From positions 124,001-188,000 of the forward strand of contig CAJKXZ010000001.1 of NCBI GenBank assembly GCA_905203995.1: a stretch of DNA of 64,000 bases, written 5' to 3'. Origin of the DNA: an uncultured Methanomassiliicoccus sp. Its GTDB lineage: Archaea > Thermoplasmatota > Thermoplasmata > Methanomassiliicoccales > Methanomassiliicoccaceae. A model generated the notes under the pieces. It was not told where the DNA came from. It saw only the letters and a list, made by a program, of their open reading frames with translations, and did not search any database. A program made the position numbers and the translations under genes. Below, piece by piece: positions 36,006-44,897 of this stretch; position 1 is the stretch's first letter, and each line of letters starts with the position of its first letter.

Positions 36006-38315
36006 TTATTGGCTCAATTGTTTCCGTACTGATTCCATTATAATCCTTTTTTCAGCCGCCGCTACGTAATTGATCGTTTTGACGACTGTATCTGGATTCA
36101 GGGAAATGGCATCAATGCCTGCACGGACCAAAAATTCACAGAATTCTGGGTATACTGAAGGACCTTGTCCACAGATACTGACAGTCACACCTTTCTTGTG
36201 GGCACCATCGATAATCTGTTTTACTGCTCTTTTCAGTGCTTCATTTCTTTCATCGAAGTAACCCATTTTTCCCAGCACATCGGAATCCCGGTCAGCACCC
36301 ATTACTAATTGGGTTAAGTCATTGGAACCGATTGAGAACGCATCGCAGTGTTCTGCAAATTCTTCGATCATGAACACTACTGCCGGAACTTCAGCCATCA
36401 AGTATAATTTGAAATCTTTACTGCGGTAAAGGCCAACTTCGTTCATCATCTGTTCAATCTTGACGACTTCTTCGACGGTACGAACAAAGGGCAGCATGAC
36501 CCAGATGTTTTTCAAACCCATTTCATCACGGGCTTTTTTGACCGCTTTCAGTTCGGCCCGGAAGGCTTTGTTGTAGCTTTCAGAGATATAACGTGAGCAG
36601 CCTCTCCAGCCGATCATGGGATTGGATTCTTTAGGCTCATATTCTGCTCCGCCTTTCATGTCATGGTATTCGTTGGTTTTGAAATCGGAAGTTCTGAGTA
36701 CCACTGGTCTGGGATAAAAGGCTCTGCCAACTGAAGCGATGCCTTCTGCGAGTTTGTCAACCAGTTCATCTTCGCGGCCTTCTTCAATGAGGGCACAGGG
36801 GTGCTCTTGCACGTGAGACGTGAACAAGAACTCACTGCGCATCAAACCTACTCCCTGAACCGGCAGTTCAGCATATTCGGCAGCTTTGGTGGGAACACCC
36901 ACGTTAACCATAATCTTAGTAGCTGTAACCGGCACTGCGACTGCGACGGCAGTAGCTGCTGCTGAAGTAGCGATAACTTCAACTGGTGTAGCACCGCCTT
37001 CATAAACAACACCCATTTGACCGTGAACCGTCACTTCCATGCCGTCTTTCAGTAGCGTAGTAGCTTCAGTAGCACCGACAATGCATGGTATTCCCAGCTC
37101 TCTGGCAACGATGGCTGCATGGCAAGTCATTCCGCCTTCATCAGTAACAATGGCTGCTGCTCTGGTCATAGCGGGAACCATGTCCGGGGTAGTCATCTGC
37201 GTTACCAAAACATCGCCTTTCTTAACGACGTCGAGACTCATGCTTTCGTCATAAATCTTAACTTTACCGCTGGCATTGCCGGGGCTGGCACCAAGACCGC
37301 GGACTAAAATGGTCCGTCCGCCTTCTTCTTCACAACTTTCTGTTTTTTCCTGCTTGGTTTGTTTGCTTAAAGTTGTTATCGGTCTCGCTTGTACGATATA
37401 AACGTGATCATCTTCGATAGCCCATTCAATATCCATCGGCCGGTTGTAGTGCATTTCAATACGGTTGCCAATGTCGGCTACTTCGCTTATCTGGTTGTCA
37501 GTTAATTTTTGTGACTTGACTAATTCCTTAGCAATTTCTTCGCGGAGACACTCACCGCTCTCGCCCCGTACCAGTTTCCAAGTCTGCGTAGAGATCCTTT
37601 TGTTGAGGATGCTGCGGTGGAATTTGTCCACAACATAAGTATCAGGTGTTACTTTTCCGCCCACCAGTGCTTCACCTAATCCATAGCCAGCTTCAATAAT
37701 GATGTGTGGCAATTCTGAATTGGGGTCCACTGTGAACATAATTCCTGATTTTTCAGAATTAATCATCCGCTGAATCACTACGGCTAATTTGACTTTTTCA
37801 TGTTCAAATTCTTTTGACACCCGGTAGTAAATAGCACGCGGAGTGAACAATGATGACCAGCATTTTTTAATGCAAATTAAAAGTGATGAAGGTTCAGAAA
37901 CATTCAGGTAAGTATCCTGCTGTCCAGCAAAGGAAGCTGTAGGTAGATCTTCGGCGGTTGCACTTGATCTCACCGCTACTAGCGGATATTTCCCCTTTCC
38001 TAATTTCTTGTATTCGGATACGATCTGGGATTCAAGCTCTTTTGGAATTTCTCCTTCTTCAAAAGCCTTACGGATTTTTGCAGATGCTTCTTGAAGCGCT
38101 GCATCCGAGTCTGCGTCAATGTCCTTTATTGATTCCGATATGACATTTTTAAGTTTGTTGTGTTCTACAAACGCGTCATAGGATTCTGTTGTCAACACGA
38201 ACCCAGGAGGTACGTCGAACCCTGCAGCGGTAAGTTCGCCCAAATTGGCAGCTTTACCGCCAGCAATCGGAATATCATTTACACCTAGATCCTTGATGCT
38301 CATTATCCCTTTCAT
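36006..38315 (-). CDS. ppsA: Phosphoenolpyruvate synthase
   Basis: It forms PEP from pyruvate and ATP, giving AMP and phosphate; central to gluconeogenesis, and PEP also feeds aromatic synthesis. I start it at ATG 38315 (MKGIMSIKDLG), which has a GGGGAT site just upstream; the open frame continues 24 bp further. The 769-residue protein has an ATP-grasp domain (GGKAANLGELTAAG, AVRSSATAEDLPTASFAGQQDTYLN in parts), the phospho-His in GGMTCHAAIVARELG and a C-terminal PEP domain with SIGSNDLTQ and SICGQGPS. Confidence 0.94.
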   Translation of the reverse strand: MKGIMSIKDLGVNDIPIAGGKAANLGELTAAGFDVPPGFVLTTESYDAFVEHNKLKNVISESIKDIDADSDAALQEASAKIRKAFEEGEIPKELESQIVSEYKKLGKGKYPLVAVRSSATAEDLPTASFAGQQDTYLNVSEPSSLLICIKKCWSSLFTPRAIYYRVSKEFEHEKVKLAVVIQRMINSEKSGIMFTVDPNSELPHIIIEAGYGLGEALVGGKVTPDTYVVDKFHRSILNKRISTQTWKLVRGESGECLREEIAKELVKSQKLTDNQISEVADIGNRIEMHYNRPMDIEWAIEDDHVYIVQARPITTLSKQTKQEKTESCEEEGGRTILVRGLGASPGNASGKVKIYDESMSLDVVKKGDVLVTQMTTPDMVPAMTRAAAIVTDEGGMTCHAAIVARELGIPCIVGATEATTLLKDGMEVTVHGQMGVVYEGGATPVEVIATSAAATAVAVAVPVTATKIMVNVGVPTKAAEYAELPVQGVGLMRSEFLFTSHVQEHPCALIEEGREDELVDKLAEGIASVGRAFYPRPVVLRTSDFKTNEYHDMKGGAEYEPKESNPMIGWRGCSRYISESYNKAFRAELKAVKKARDEMGLKNIWVMLPFVRTVEEVVKIEQMMNEVGLYRSKDFKLYLMAEVPAVVFMIEEFAEHCDAFSIGSNDLTQLVMGADRDSDVLGKMGYFDERNEALKRAVKQIIDGAHKKGVTVSICGQGPSVYPEFCEFLVRAGIDAISLNPDTVVKTINYVAAAEKRIIMESVRKQLSQ

Positions 38316-38838
38316 GATTATCCCCGGAAACTGTTCCACATCATCTTAAGTGGAACTACGGTCTGATAAAGTCAACGCTAATATATCTTTTCTCTTACGC
38401 CGGTTAAAAAAATGGCGCTTGTGGTATGTTTTTCGTAGTTTTTCAAAAATAAGAGCGCATTTGCAGCGCATTTTAAGCGATTTCGCTCATTTTATTGTAA
38501 TTTTCATCAGCGATTGTCCCCCAGGCCTTAACAGATTAGTTCACGGACGGCGTATGCCTATTCTCCCCACACTGACCCAGGCTGGGGGTTTATTGTCGCT
38601 CGCCGGGGTTGTTTCCCAATCATGACGCGATGTCACATCGTTGTTCATGGAAAGACCCATAATTGTAACGGCGATCTGTATACTAACGGTTTGCAAGGAA
38701 AATCACGAATCATTTCCGGTTTCCGAAAGCAAAGCTCCCACGCTCTTCCGAGTCTTTAATCTTTTGGGATAATTAAGATAATTCTTGTAGATTGAACCGC
38801 AGACTTTATATTTCTTACATTTATGGGTGACTGATATT
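38316..38838. ncRNA. Unassigned intergenic region with strong RNA-like structure
   Basis: About 500 bp lie between divergent ppsA and lysK without a convincing gene. The middle (about 38510-38665) is more GC-rich than its flanks and rich in helices: CCCCCAG(G)CC at 38518-38527 with GGCTGGGGG at 38580-38588; AGCGA (38510-38514) with TCGCT (38596-38600); and CATGA..CGATG/CATCG..TCATG nested at 38621-38648. A further AGCGATTTCGCT hairpin lies at 38476-38487. I could not match it to RNase P, SRP or a known riboswitch, and the strand is undecided. The lysK TATA box is ACTTTATATTTC (38803-38814). Confidence 0.4.
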
Positions 38839-40383
38839 ATGCACTGGGCAGATGTATTTGCCAATACTCTTCTGGAGAGAGGAAACACTCACTTGATTTC
38901 TACAGGAATAACACCTTCTGGTACCCTACACGTTGGTACTTTACGCGAAGCGATAACCGCTGAATCTATCCGTAAAGCCCTGGCTGAAAAGAATGCCGAT
39001 GTGCGGATGATTTATTTGGTTGATTCCTGGGATCCTCTGCGAAAGAGATATCCCTTCCTTCCTGAAAGTTTTGAAGCGGAAGTTGGCAGACCTTTAGCCT
39101 ACATTCCCTGCCCTTGCGGGGAACATGAAAACTATGCCCAGCACTATATCCAACCCTTTTTAGACTCCATTAAAGAATTAGGCATCCACTGTGATGTCTT
39201 ATGGACCCATGAGCAGTATGAACAGGGTAAATTTGAGCAGGTTATCGATACCGCCATAAATAAAAAAGAGCAGATTGCCCAGATCCTCACAGAAGTAAGT
39301 GGACGTGAACTTTCTAAAGACTTCTTCCCTTATTCACCGCGCTGCAGTGAATGCGGCCGTCTCAGTCATACTAAAGTAGTGGGCTATGAGTATCCATATG
39401 TTTCCTACACATGTGCTTGTGGACACGAAGGCAAAGCAGACATCCGCAAAGGTGACGGCAAACTGCCTTGGCGGGTAGAATGGGCAGCCAAATGGAAAGT
39501 TTTTGGTGTTACCTGTGAACCGTTTGGTAAAGACCATGCGGCGGCAGGCGGATCATACGACACTGGTGTCAGACTAGCAAAGGAAATCTTTGGCATCGAT
39601 GCACCTTACCCGATTCCGTATGAATTTGTCCAGCTCAAAGGAAAAGGACAAATGCACAAATCTACTGGCTCTTCTGTAACTGGTGTCGACGCTCTTCACA
39701 TTACACCAGCGGCAGTTATGAATTACATTGTGTTGAGAGTAAACCCTTCGCGTCATATTGATTATGATTCTGGGGCAGGTATTCTTGACATGGTGGATGA
39801 ATATGACCGTGTCGAAGCTATGTATTATAATAGTGAGTGCCAGGACCGTGACAAAGATCTCCTGCGCGCTTACGAACTTTCACAGCCCGAAGGTCCCCGT
39901 GCTTCGCTTCCGTTGCAAATTCCCTATAGGCACTTAGTCTCATTGGTACAGATCGCCGATGGTTTTGATGGCATTCTGGCGATTCTCCGGCGCATGAACA
40001 TGGTCGATGATAATGTCGATCCCGAAGACCTACAGATCCTTAAGCAAAGAATCGATTGTGTGAATTACTGGTTAAACGGTTTTGCACCTGACAATGTTAA
40101 ATTTGAAATCTGCCAGACTCTGCCAGATTGTGAAATTTCAGCTGAAGAAAAGAGCTTCTTCGCTGCACTCTTAGAACCCCTGTCCGCCAGTGGCTGGGGC
40201 GGCGAAGATATCCACAATGCCATTTATCAATGTGCAAAAGAAACAACACTCGGACCCAAAGGTTGTTTCCAGGCGCTTTACAAAATCTTTTGCAATCAAA
40301 AACAGGGACCCAGACTTGGTTTCTTTTTCTCGACGATTGAGAAAGATTTTGTCATTGCAAGGATTAAAGAAGCCAGCAATTAA
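38839..40383 (+). CDS. lysK: Lysyl-tRNA synthetase, class I
   Basis: Archaeal class I LysRS, 514 residues. I start at ATG 38839 (MHWADVFANTLLERG, the family start) rather than the GTG 12 bp upstream; both the GGGTGA site and the TATA distance favour it. The HIGH-like motif is SGTLHVGTLRE, the KMSKS-like motif is GQMHKSTGSS, and a Cys4 zinc-like cluster (CPCGEH, CSEC, CACG) sits in the middle. Class I LysRS is found mainly in archaea, including methanogens that decode pyrrolysine. Confidence 0.95.
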   Translation: MHWADVFANTLLERGNTHLISTGITPSGTLHVGTLREAITAESIRKALAEKNADVRMIYLVDSWDPLRKRYPFLPESFEAEVGRPLAYIPCPCGEHENYAQHYIQPFLDSIKELGIHCDVLWTHEQYEQGKFEQVIDTAINKKEQIAQILTEVSGRELSKDFFPYSPRCSECGRLSHTKVVGYEYPYVSYTCACGHEGKADIRKGDGKLPWRVEWAAKWKVFGVTCEPFGKDHAAAGGSYDTGVRLAKEIFGIDAPYPIPYEFVQLKGKGQMHKSTGSSVTGVDALHITPAAVMNYIVLRVNPSRHIDYDSGAGILDMVDEYDRVEAMYYNSECQDRDKDLLRAYELSQPEGPRASLPLQIPYRHLVSLVQIADGFDGILAILRRMNMVDDNVDPEDLQILKQRIDCVNYWLNGFAPDNVKFEICQTLPDCEISAEEKSFFAALLEPLSASGWGGEDIHNAIYQCAKETTLGPKGCFQALYKIFCNQKQGPRLGFFFSTIEKDFVIARIKEASN

Positions 40384-40408
40384 AACTTTCACATCAGAAG
40401 TTGCAAAA

Positions 40409-40426
40409 CTACCTATACCTAGGTAG
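40409..40426 (+). terminator. Short hairpin after lysK
   Basis: CTACC-TATACCTA-GGTAG, 26 bp after the lysK stop and 30 bp before the next gene. It lacks a strong T-run, so it could be a weak terminator or an operator for the following gene. Confidence 0.35.
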
Positions 40427-40456
40427 CCATGCCTCTTCTATATTTACGGTGAATTT

Positions 40457-40975
40457 ATGAGCCACGATAATGAGAAGCCATCATGTAAGTGCGGATGCGA
40501 ATCCTGTGAAGACTTAAGTGAAGAAGACATCCTTTCTTTAGATGAACTCGCTGAAGAAGTGATCTTTGGTAGAAATCAAAATCGCAGCCGGGCGATTAAG
40601 GAATTATGGTTTGAAGATATGAATAAATATCTCAATGAATGTGATGCCCCGGCAGAAACAAAACCGGAATTAATGTTCCTCTCTTTATCCAATGCACTGC
40701 TCGATATGTTTTTCGACATTGTACCACAAGAGCTTGCTATTGCTTCGGCTAATAACATGAGCCGTTTTCTCGCTACACTCTTGATCAACAAACAGTATAA
40801 CATCGACACGATGGAAAAATACATGGAAGATTATGCCAAAATTGTCGGTGATTCTGAAGATCTGGAGGTAATTGAGAACTTTGAAGAGACTTGGTGGAAT
40901 GAACAAAAAGACTACCTTAATGGTAAAACCATGAATGAACTCATGGACGAGTTTTCTGAAAAATATGGTCTATGA
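40457..40975 (+). CDS. Acidic helical protein with N-terminal Cys cluster, unknown
   Basis: Not recognised. The 172-residue protein begins with a tight cysteine cluster (CKCGCESCED, residues 10-19), likely to bind a metal, followed by an all-helical acidic body (EELAEEVIFG..., WFEDMNKYLNEC, MEKYMEDYAKIVGD). It ends in an ATGA overlap with the MFS transporter gene, so the two are translated together and may act in one process such as metal or drug handling. Confidence 0.65.
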   Translation: MSHDNEKPSCKCGCESCEDLSEEDILSLDELAEEVIFGRNQNRSRAIKELWFEDMNKYLNECDAPAETKPELMFLSLSNALLDMFFDIVPQELAIASANNMSRFLATLLINKQYNIDTMEKYMEDYAKIVGDSEDLEVIENFEETWWNEQKDYLNGKTMNELMDEFSEKYGL

Positions 40976-42177
40976 AACTTTCTAAAAGCTATGGTGCCGT
41001 GGCGGCAATGTCAATTGCCGCCTTCATGGTCATGACCGGAGTTTCAATTATCTCTCCAGTCTTACCCATGTATGCGGCCAGCTTTGGTATTCCTTATGCG
41101 CTTATTGGCATAATCATTTCTTCTTTTGCGATTGCAAGAATGTTTTTAGACATTCCTGCAGGAATTGTTGCTTACAAGCTGGGAATGAAAATTTTCATGG
41201 CCAGCGGACTCATCCTTATCGCTGTTTCTTCCTTTGCTGCTGGCTATGCACCGTCTTATGAAGTATTACTCATGGCGCGTATTTTAGAAGGAGCCGGTTC
41301 CGCTATGTATACGACCGTCTCCATGACGCTAGTTGCAGTCATTTCTCCGCCCGAAAGCCGAGGCGCGACTCTTTCTTTTTATGTGAGCATGATGCTTTTG
41401 GGAACCGTTAGTGGTCCTGTCGTCGGTGGTTTTATTTCTCACACTTGGGGCCTTTCAGCACCCTTCTATATCTATGCGGTATTTGGGTTAATCTCCTTAC
41501 TGATCATTCTGATTGCTGTGAAAGAGCCAGGAGATAGCCACAGTCCTGCAAAACCTGCAAATATGAATGTTACCAAACTCTTGAAAAATTACGATCTCAT
41601 GGCCATCTGCCTTTCAGTGCTGGTAACATTTTTAGTAAGGCAGGGTGTGGTTAATACTGTCTTGCCACTTTATGCCTATAATAATCTCGGACTGGGTGAA
41701 ATCGATCTGGGCATCATTCTTGGTGTCTTAGCTGCGGGAAACACAGTCATGATGTTGATTGTCGGTAAACTATCCGATCGTTTTGGGAGAAAGACCTTTA
41801 TGATCGCCAGTCTTCTTCTTTCGGCCGTTATTATCGCCGTTATTCCCTTTGACCGGAGTTTTTCAGCATTGATTATCACTATGGGACTATTAGGTATCGC
41901 TCTTGGTTTAGCTGGTCCCGTTTCCGCTTGGATAACTGATGTTTCAAAACCAGAAGACTTGGGTGGTGCGATGGGCATTCAGCGTACCGTTGGTGATATT
42001 GGATTTATTATTGGCCCAACTCTTCTAGCTACTTTAGCCGGACTTTCTGGCCAGACTGTTTCATACCTGCCATTTATTGTTGCAAGCATAATTTCAATTC
42101 TGCCGGTGGCCTTTTTGATAAATGTAAAAGATCCAATCGCTACCGAAAAAATTTCATTCCGTAGACAAAATGTTTGA
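40972..42177 (+). CDS. MFS transporter (12-helix type)
   Basis: A 401-residue major facilitator with about 12 membrane helices: the helix 1 MVMTGVSIISPVLPMYA, the motif A loop in the second half GKLSDRFGRKTFM, and motif C-like LGTVSGPVVGGF. It is coupled by ATGA to the preceding acidic Cys-cluster protein. Substrate unknown. Its 3' end overlaps the next, convergent gene by 24 bp. Confidence 0.88.
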   Translation: MKLSKSYGAVAAMSIAAFMVMTGVSIISPVLPMYAASFGIPYALIGIIISSFAIARMFLDIPAGIVAYKLGMKIFMASGLILIAVSSFAAGYAPSYEVLLMARILEGAGSAMYTTVSMTLVAVISPPESRGATLSFYVSMMLLGTVSGPVVGGFISHTWGLSAPFYIYAVFGLISLLIILIAVKEPGDSHSPAKPANMNVTKLLKNYDLMAICLSVLVTFLVRQGVVNTVLPLYAYNNLGLGEIDLGIILGVLAAGNTVMMLIVGKLSDRFGRKTFMIASLLLSAVIIAVIPFDRSFSALIITMGLLGIALGLAGPVSAWITDVSKPEDLGGAMGIQRTVGDIGFIIGPTLLATLAGLSGQTVSYLPFIVASIISILPVAFLINVKDPIATEKISFRRQNV

Positions 42178-42456
42178 AATTTCCTGCTCCCAGACGCCAC
42201 CTTCATCTCTTTCTAAAAGCATGTTTTCAGAGATTGAACCTCCGCCTTGGGCTTCATTTTCCGGGAAAGAACGCGCAAATTGATTCACATCACAAAATAA
42301 TACTTCCCACTTGGCATCTCCCGTATGGGTAATGATTTCACTTAGCTTGTTTACTCCCGCCGAGTAATATTCCATTCCTCTCATTCTATTGTCAAAAAGT
42401 TTCCACTCGACAATTTTTCCGTTTAGTGTGGTTAAGACTGCAAATCGATCGGTCAT
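42154..42456 (-). CDS. Small protein of unknown function (100 aa)
   Basis: Not recognised. I choose the ATG giving MTDRFAVLTTLNGKIVEWK because a GGAGAA site lies 8 bp upstream; the open frame extends back beyond the divergent mvk start, which is unlikely to be coding. A second ATG at 42483 is possible. The protein is soluble with a beta-rich start and a Trp-containing middle (GDAKWEVLFCDVNQFARSF). It overlaps the convergent MFS gene end. Confidence 0.55.
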   Translation of the reverse strand: MTDRFAVLTTLNGKIVEWKLFDNRMRGMEYYSAGVNKLSEIITHTGDAKWEVLFCDVNQFARSFPENEAQGGGSISENMLLERDEGGVWEQEISNILSTE

Positions 42457-42557
42457 GTCGTATTCTCCAAGTTTTTCTATCATTTGAGAACACGATGTAT
42501 TTCTAGATACCCCTAACAATACTGGGAAGCTTTTAAAGAAGAAGTATATACAGTTCT

Positions 42558-43511
42558 GTGATTTCAGCCTCTGCCCCGGGCAAAATTGTCCTAATGGGCG
42601 AACACGCAGTGGTCTTTGGGAAACCTGCAATAGCGATAGCTGTTAATTTACGTCTGAAATGTGAAATTAATAACTCTAGTGAAATGGTGATCAATGACCA
42701 GTTGCTGGAGGCTGCCGGCAACCCTTACTTAAGTTATATTGTCAACAATCATTGGTTAGCAAATGCTGATCAAAACAGTTCACCTTTAGCGTTTAACATT
42801 TATTCTGACATCCCTGCTGGATCTGGATTGGGTTCTTCTGCAGCTCTAAGTGTCGCAACTTTGGGAGCTATCGCAGCTATGAAGCAGAAGAAAATTGATG
42901 AAGAAAAGATCGCTAAAGACGCCTTTGAAGTTGAATTTGGCGTTCAGGGTCGGGCTAGCCCCATGGATTCATCCGTTTGTACTCATGGTGGCGGGATTTT
43001 CCTTGACCGGTCGCAAGGACCTAATTTCCTTTGGCAGGCTGATAAAGATGATAAAACCTGGTATATCCATGATCTGAAGGTTCCTGACATGGGGATGGTC
43101 ATTGGTTACACCGGTATCCGTAAACCTACTGGACCAATGGTTGCAAAGGTTGCTGCATACTGCAAACGGACTAAATTTGCTTATGAGATCATTGATGAAA
43201 TTGGGGATTTAACCTTAGATGGTGCAAAGGCTGTTCATGATCATGATCTGGAAAAGATTGGACGTTTGATGACTAAAAATCATAAACTTTTGACAATCTT
43301 AGGTGTTTCTTCTCCTGAACTCCAAAAACTGGTCGATGCGGCTTTACCTTATTCTTATGGTGCAAAGCTTACTGGTGGCGGTGGTGGTGGAAGCATGATT
43401 GCTCTTACTGATGAACCAGAAAAAGTGTGTAAAGCTATCAGACTCCGCGGTGGAATTCCATATACTGTACACAGCGGGGTAGAGGGATTAAAAATATGTG
43501 AGCGGGAGTGA
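42558..43511 (+). CDS. mvk: Mevalonate kinase
   Basis: GHMP kinase that phosphorylates mevalonate for isoprenoid lipids. The 317-residue protein starts at GTG and reads ISASAPGKIVLMGEHAVVFG, then the ATP loop IPAGSGLGSSAALS, and GGGGGGSMIAL near the end (motif 3: LTGGGGGGS). A CTTTTAAAG box about 25 bp before the GTG indicates a leaderless message. The classical enzyme contrasts with the mevalonate 3-kinase of Thermoplasma. Confidence 0.93.
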   Translation: MISASAPGKIVLMGEHAVVFGKPAIAIAVNLRLKCEINNSSEMVINDQLLEAAGNPYLSYIVNNHWLANADQNSSPLAFNIYSDIPAGSGLGSSAALSVATLGAIAAMKQKKIDEEKIAKDAFEVEFGVQGRASPMDSSVCTHGGGIFLDRSQGPNFLWQADKDDKTWYIHDLKVPDMGMVIGYTGIRKPTGPMVAKVAAYCKRTKFAYEIIDEIGDLTLDGAKAVHDHDLEKIGRLMTKNHKLLTILGVSSPELQKLVDAALPYSYGAKLTGGGGGGSMIALTDEPEKVCKAIRLRGGIPYTVHSGVEGLKICERE

Positions 43512-43528
43512 TCCCGCTTAAATTAAAT
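43501..43528 (+). terminator. Hairpin terminator embedding the mvk stop
   Basis: A perfect 7-bp stem, AGCGGGA - GTGA - TCCCGCT (43501-43518), with a GNRA loop that contains the TGA stop, followed by TAAATTAAATC. It separates convergent mvk and ggr. Confidence 0.6.
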
Positions 43529-44708
43529 CTTCGAATTCTTTTACCAATTCAGGATGGGTCTGTTTAACTATCGCCAACAAGTTTCTGACTGATAATTTTT
43601 CAACACCTACTTCTGAGATTGATTTGATCAGCGTATCCAAAATGCTATCATCCAGCGTGACTAACTTTTCTTTAGCCATCCAGTTACGCCAGAGCTTATT
43701 CTCTAAACGATCCCTCCAGTTGTCTTCATACTCTTGGAAAACGTTCATAGTATAATCATTGGTTTCTTTTGCCTTGGCTAAAGCTTTGCCAGCGAACATG
43801 CCCGCTACACAGCTGTTGGAAATGCCGCCTCCTGTGATTGGATCAATCTGCCTAGCAGCGTCACCAACTAACATTAGGTGATCCATCGATACAGAATCCA
43901 AGGGTGCACAAACCGATACGGCTCCGGCAACAGATTCTAGTGGCTGACCATTCTGAAGACCTGGTGTTTCAGCAATGAACTTGTCTAGATATGCCTTGGG
44001 GTCGCCACTATTCTTGATCAATGGTGTCAGAATGCCTAAGCCAACATTGGCAGTGTCTTCTGTTTTGGGGAAAACCCATACATAACCGCCTGGTGCTGCT
44101 GAACCTAAGACGAACTCACAATAATCATGATCATATTCGATGTTGGTTAATCTGTATTGGAAGCAAGTGAGAATATCATTAGCTTTCAATGAAGTATCGA
44201 TACCAGCCCATCTGGCAATTTGCGACTCAAAACCATCAGCACCGATAACGGCATCAGCAAGAATCTCAATTTCTTCACCGTTGCTAATAGCTTTTACACC
44301 AGCGATCTGGCCATCTTTCCAGATGAGTCCAGTAGCTGCTGTTTTCAGCATGATCTTTACACCGGCTTTGGCGGCATCACGGGCCAGAGCTTTGTCAAAG
44401 AAAACTCTGTCTACTACCCAGCCGACTTCATTACCTGCATTTTTTTCATCAACGAAATAGGTAAATCCCGATGGTGATACGAGCTTAGCGCCTTTTATAT
44501 CGCGGGCAATCCACTTAGGATCAACTTCAATGCCTACTTCTTCAAGCCAAGCTTTGGAGATACCTTCACCGCAGCGAATCGGGGAACCAATTTCCTGGCG
44601 CTTTTCAATCATGATTACATCGACGCCACCCATTGCTGCCCATTTAGCCGTCATGCTTCCGGCAGGGCCGGCTCCCACAACAACCGCATCACATTTCATC
44701 TGCTTCAT
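43518..44708 (-). CDS. Geranylgeranyl reductase (archaeal lipid)
   Basis: Flavoprotein that saturates the geranylgeranyl chains of archaeal membrane lipids, 396 residues. It starts with the FAD motif DAVVVGAGPAGSMTAKWAA, followed by IRCGEGISK, a family hallmark, and later LMLVGDAARQIDPITGGGI (second FAD motif) and PGGYVWVFPK. The start overlaps the ferredoxin stop by 4 bp, so ferredoxin is probably its electron donor, or that of Tes. Confidence 0.93.
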   Translation of the reverse strand: MKQMKCDAVVVGAGPAGSMTAKWAAMGGVDVIMIEKRQEIGSPIRCGEGISKAWLEEVGIEVDPKWIARDIKGAKLVSPSGFTYFVDEKNAGNEVGWVVDRVFFDKALARDAAKAGVKIMLKTAATGLIWKDGQIAGVKAISNGEEIEILADAVIGADGFESQIARWAGIDTSLKANDILTCFQYRLTNIEYDHDYCEFVLGSAAPGGYVWVFPKTEDTANVGLGILTPLIKNSGDPKAYLDKFIAETPGLQNGQPLESVAGAVSVCAPLDSVSMDHLMLVGDAARQIDPITGGGISNSCVAGMFAGKALAKAKETNDYTMNVFQEYEDNWRDRLENKLWRNWMAKEKLVTLDDSILDTLIKSISEVGVEKLSVRNLLAIVKQTHPELVKEFEDLI

Positions 44709-44878
44709 TTTTTACCCTCCATTTCAATTGCACCCACAGGGCATATTTTGACACATCTTCCACAGTGATTGCAGTTTTCGTTGAATTCCAACACAACGTC
44801 GTTGAGGTAGATGGCGTTTTGTGGGCATGAACCAACGCATGCTCCACATTTATGACACTTTTCAATATGTACTATCAC
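44705..44878 (-). CDS. Two-cluster 4Fe-4S ferredoxin
   Basis: A 57-residue ferredoxin with two CxxCxxCxxxCP motifs (CHKCGACVGSCP and CNHCGRCVKICP). The start is GTG at 44878, with a strong AAAGGAGAG site upstream; the frame extends back into the radical SAM gene but has no such support there. Placed between tes and ggr with an ATGA overlap to ggr, it likely supplies low-potential electrons to one or both. Confidence 0.9.
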   Translation of the reverse strand: MIVHIEKCHKCGACVGSCPQNAIYLNDVVLEFNENCNHCGRCVKICPVGAIEMEGKK

Positions 44879-44897
44879 GGAATTCTCTCCTTTGCGA

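Noticed and set aside
38350..38625. 91-aa open frame in the ppsA-lysK gap
   Set aside because: Composition is irregular, it runs across the structured GC-rich part, has no supported start and no family pattern.
38500..38700. RNase P RNA or SRP RNA in the structured region
   Set aside because: I looked for the conserved GAGGAAAGUCC and ACAGAA patterns and for the SRP helix 8 GGAAG/AGCA pattern on both strands and did not find them.
42457..42630. N-terminal extension of the small minus-strand gene
   Set aside because: It would run through the mvk start region; the ATG with a GGAGAA site at 42456 is a better start.
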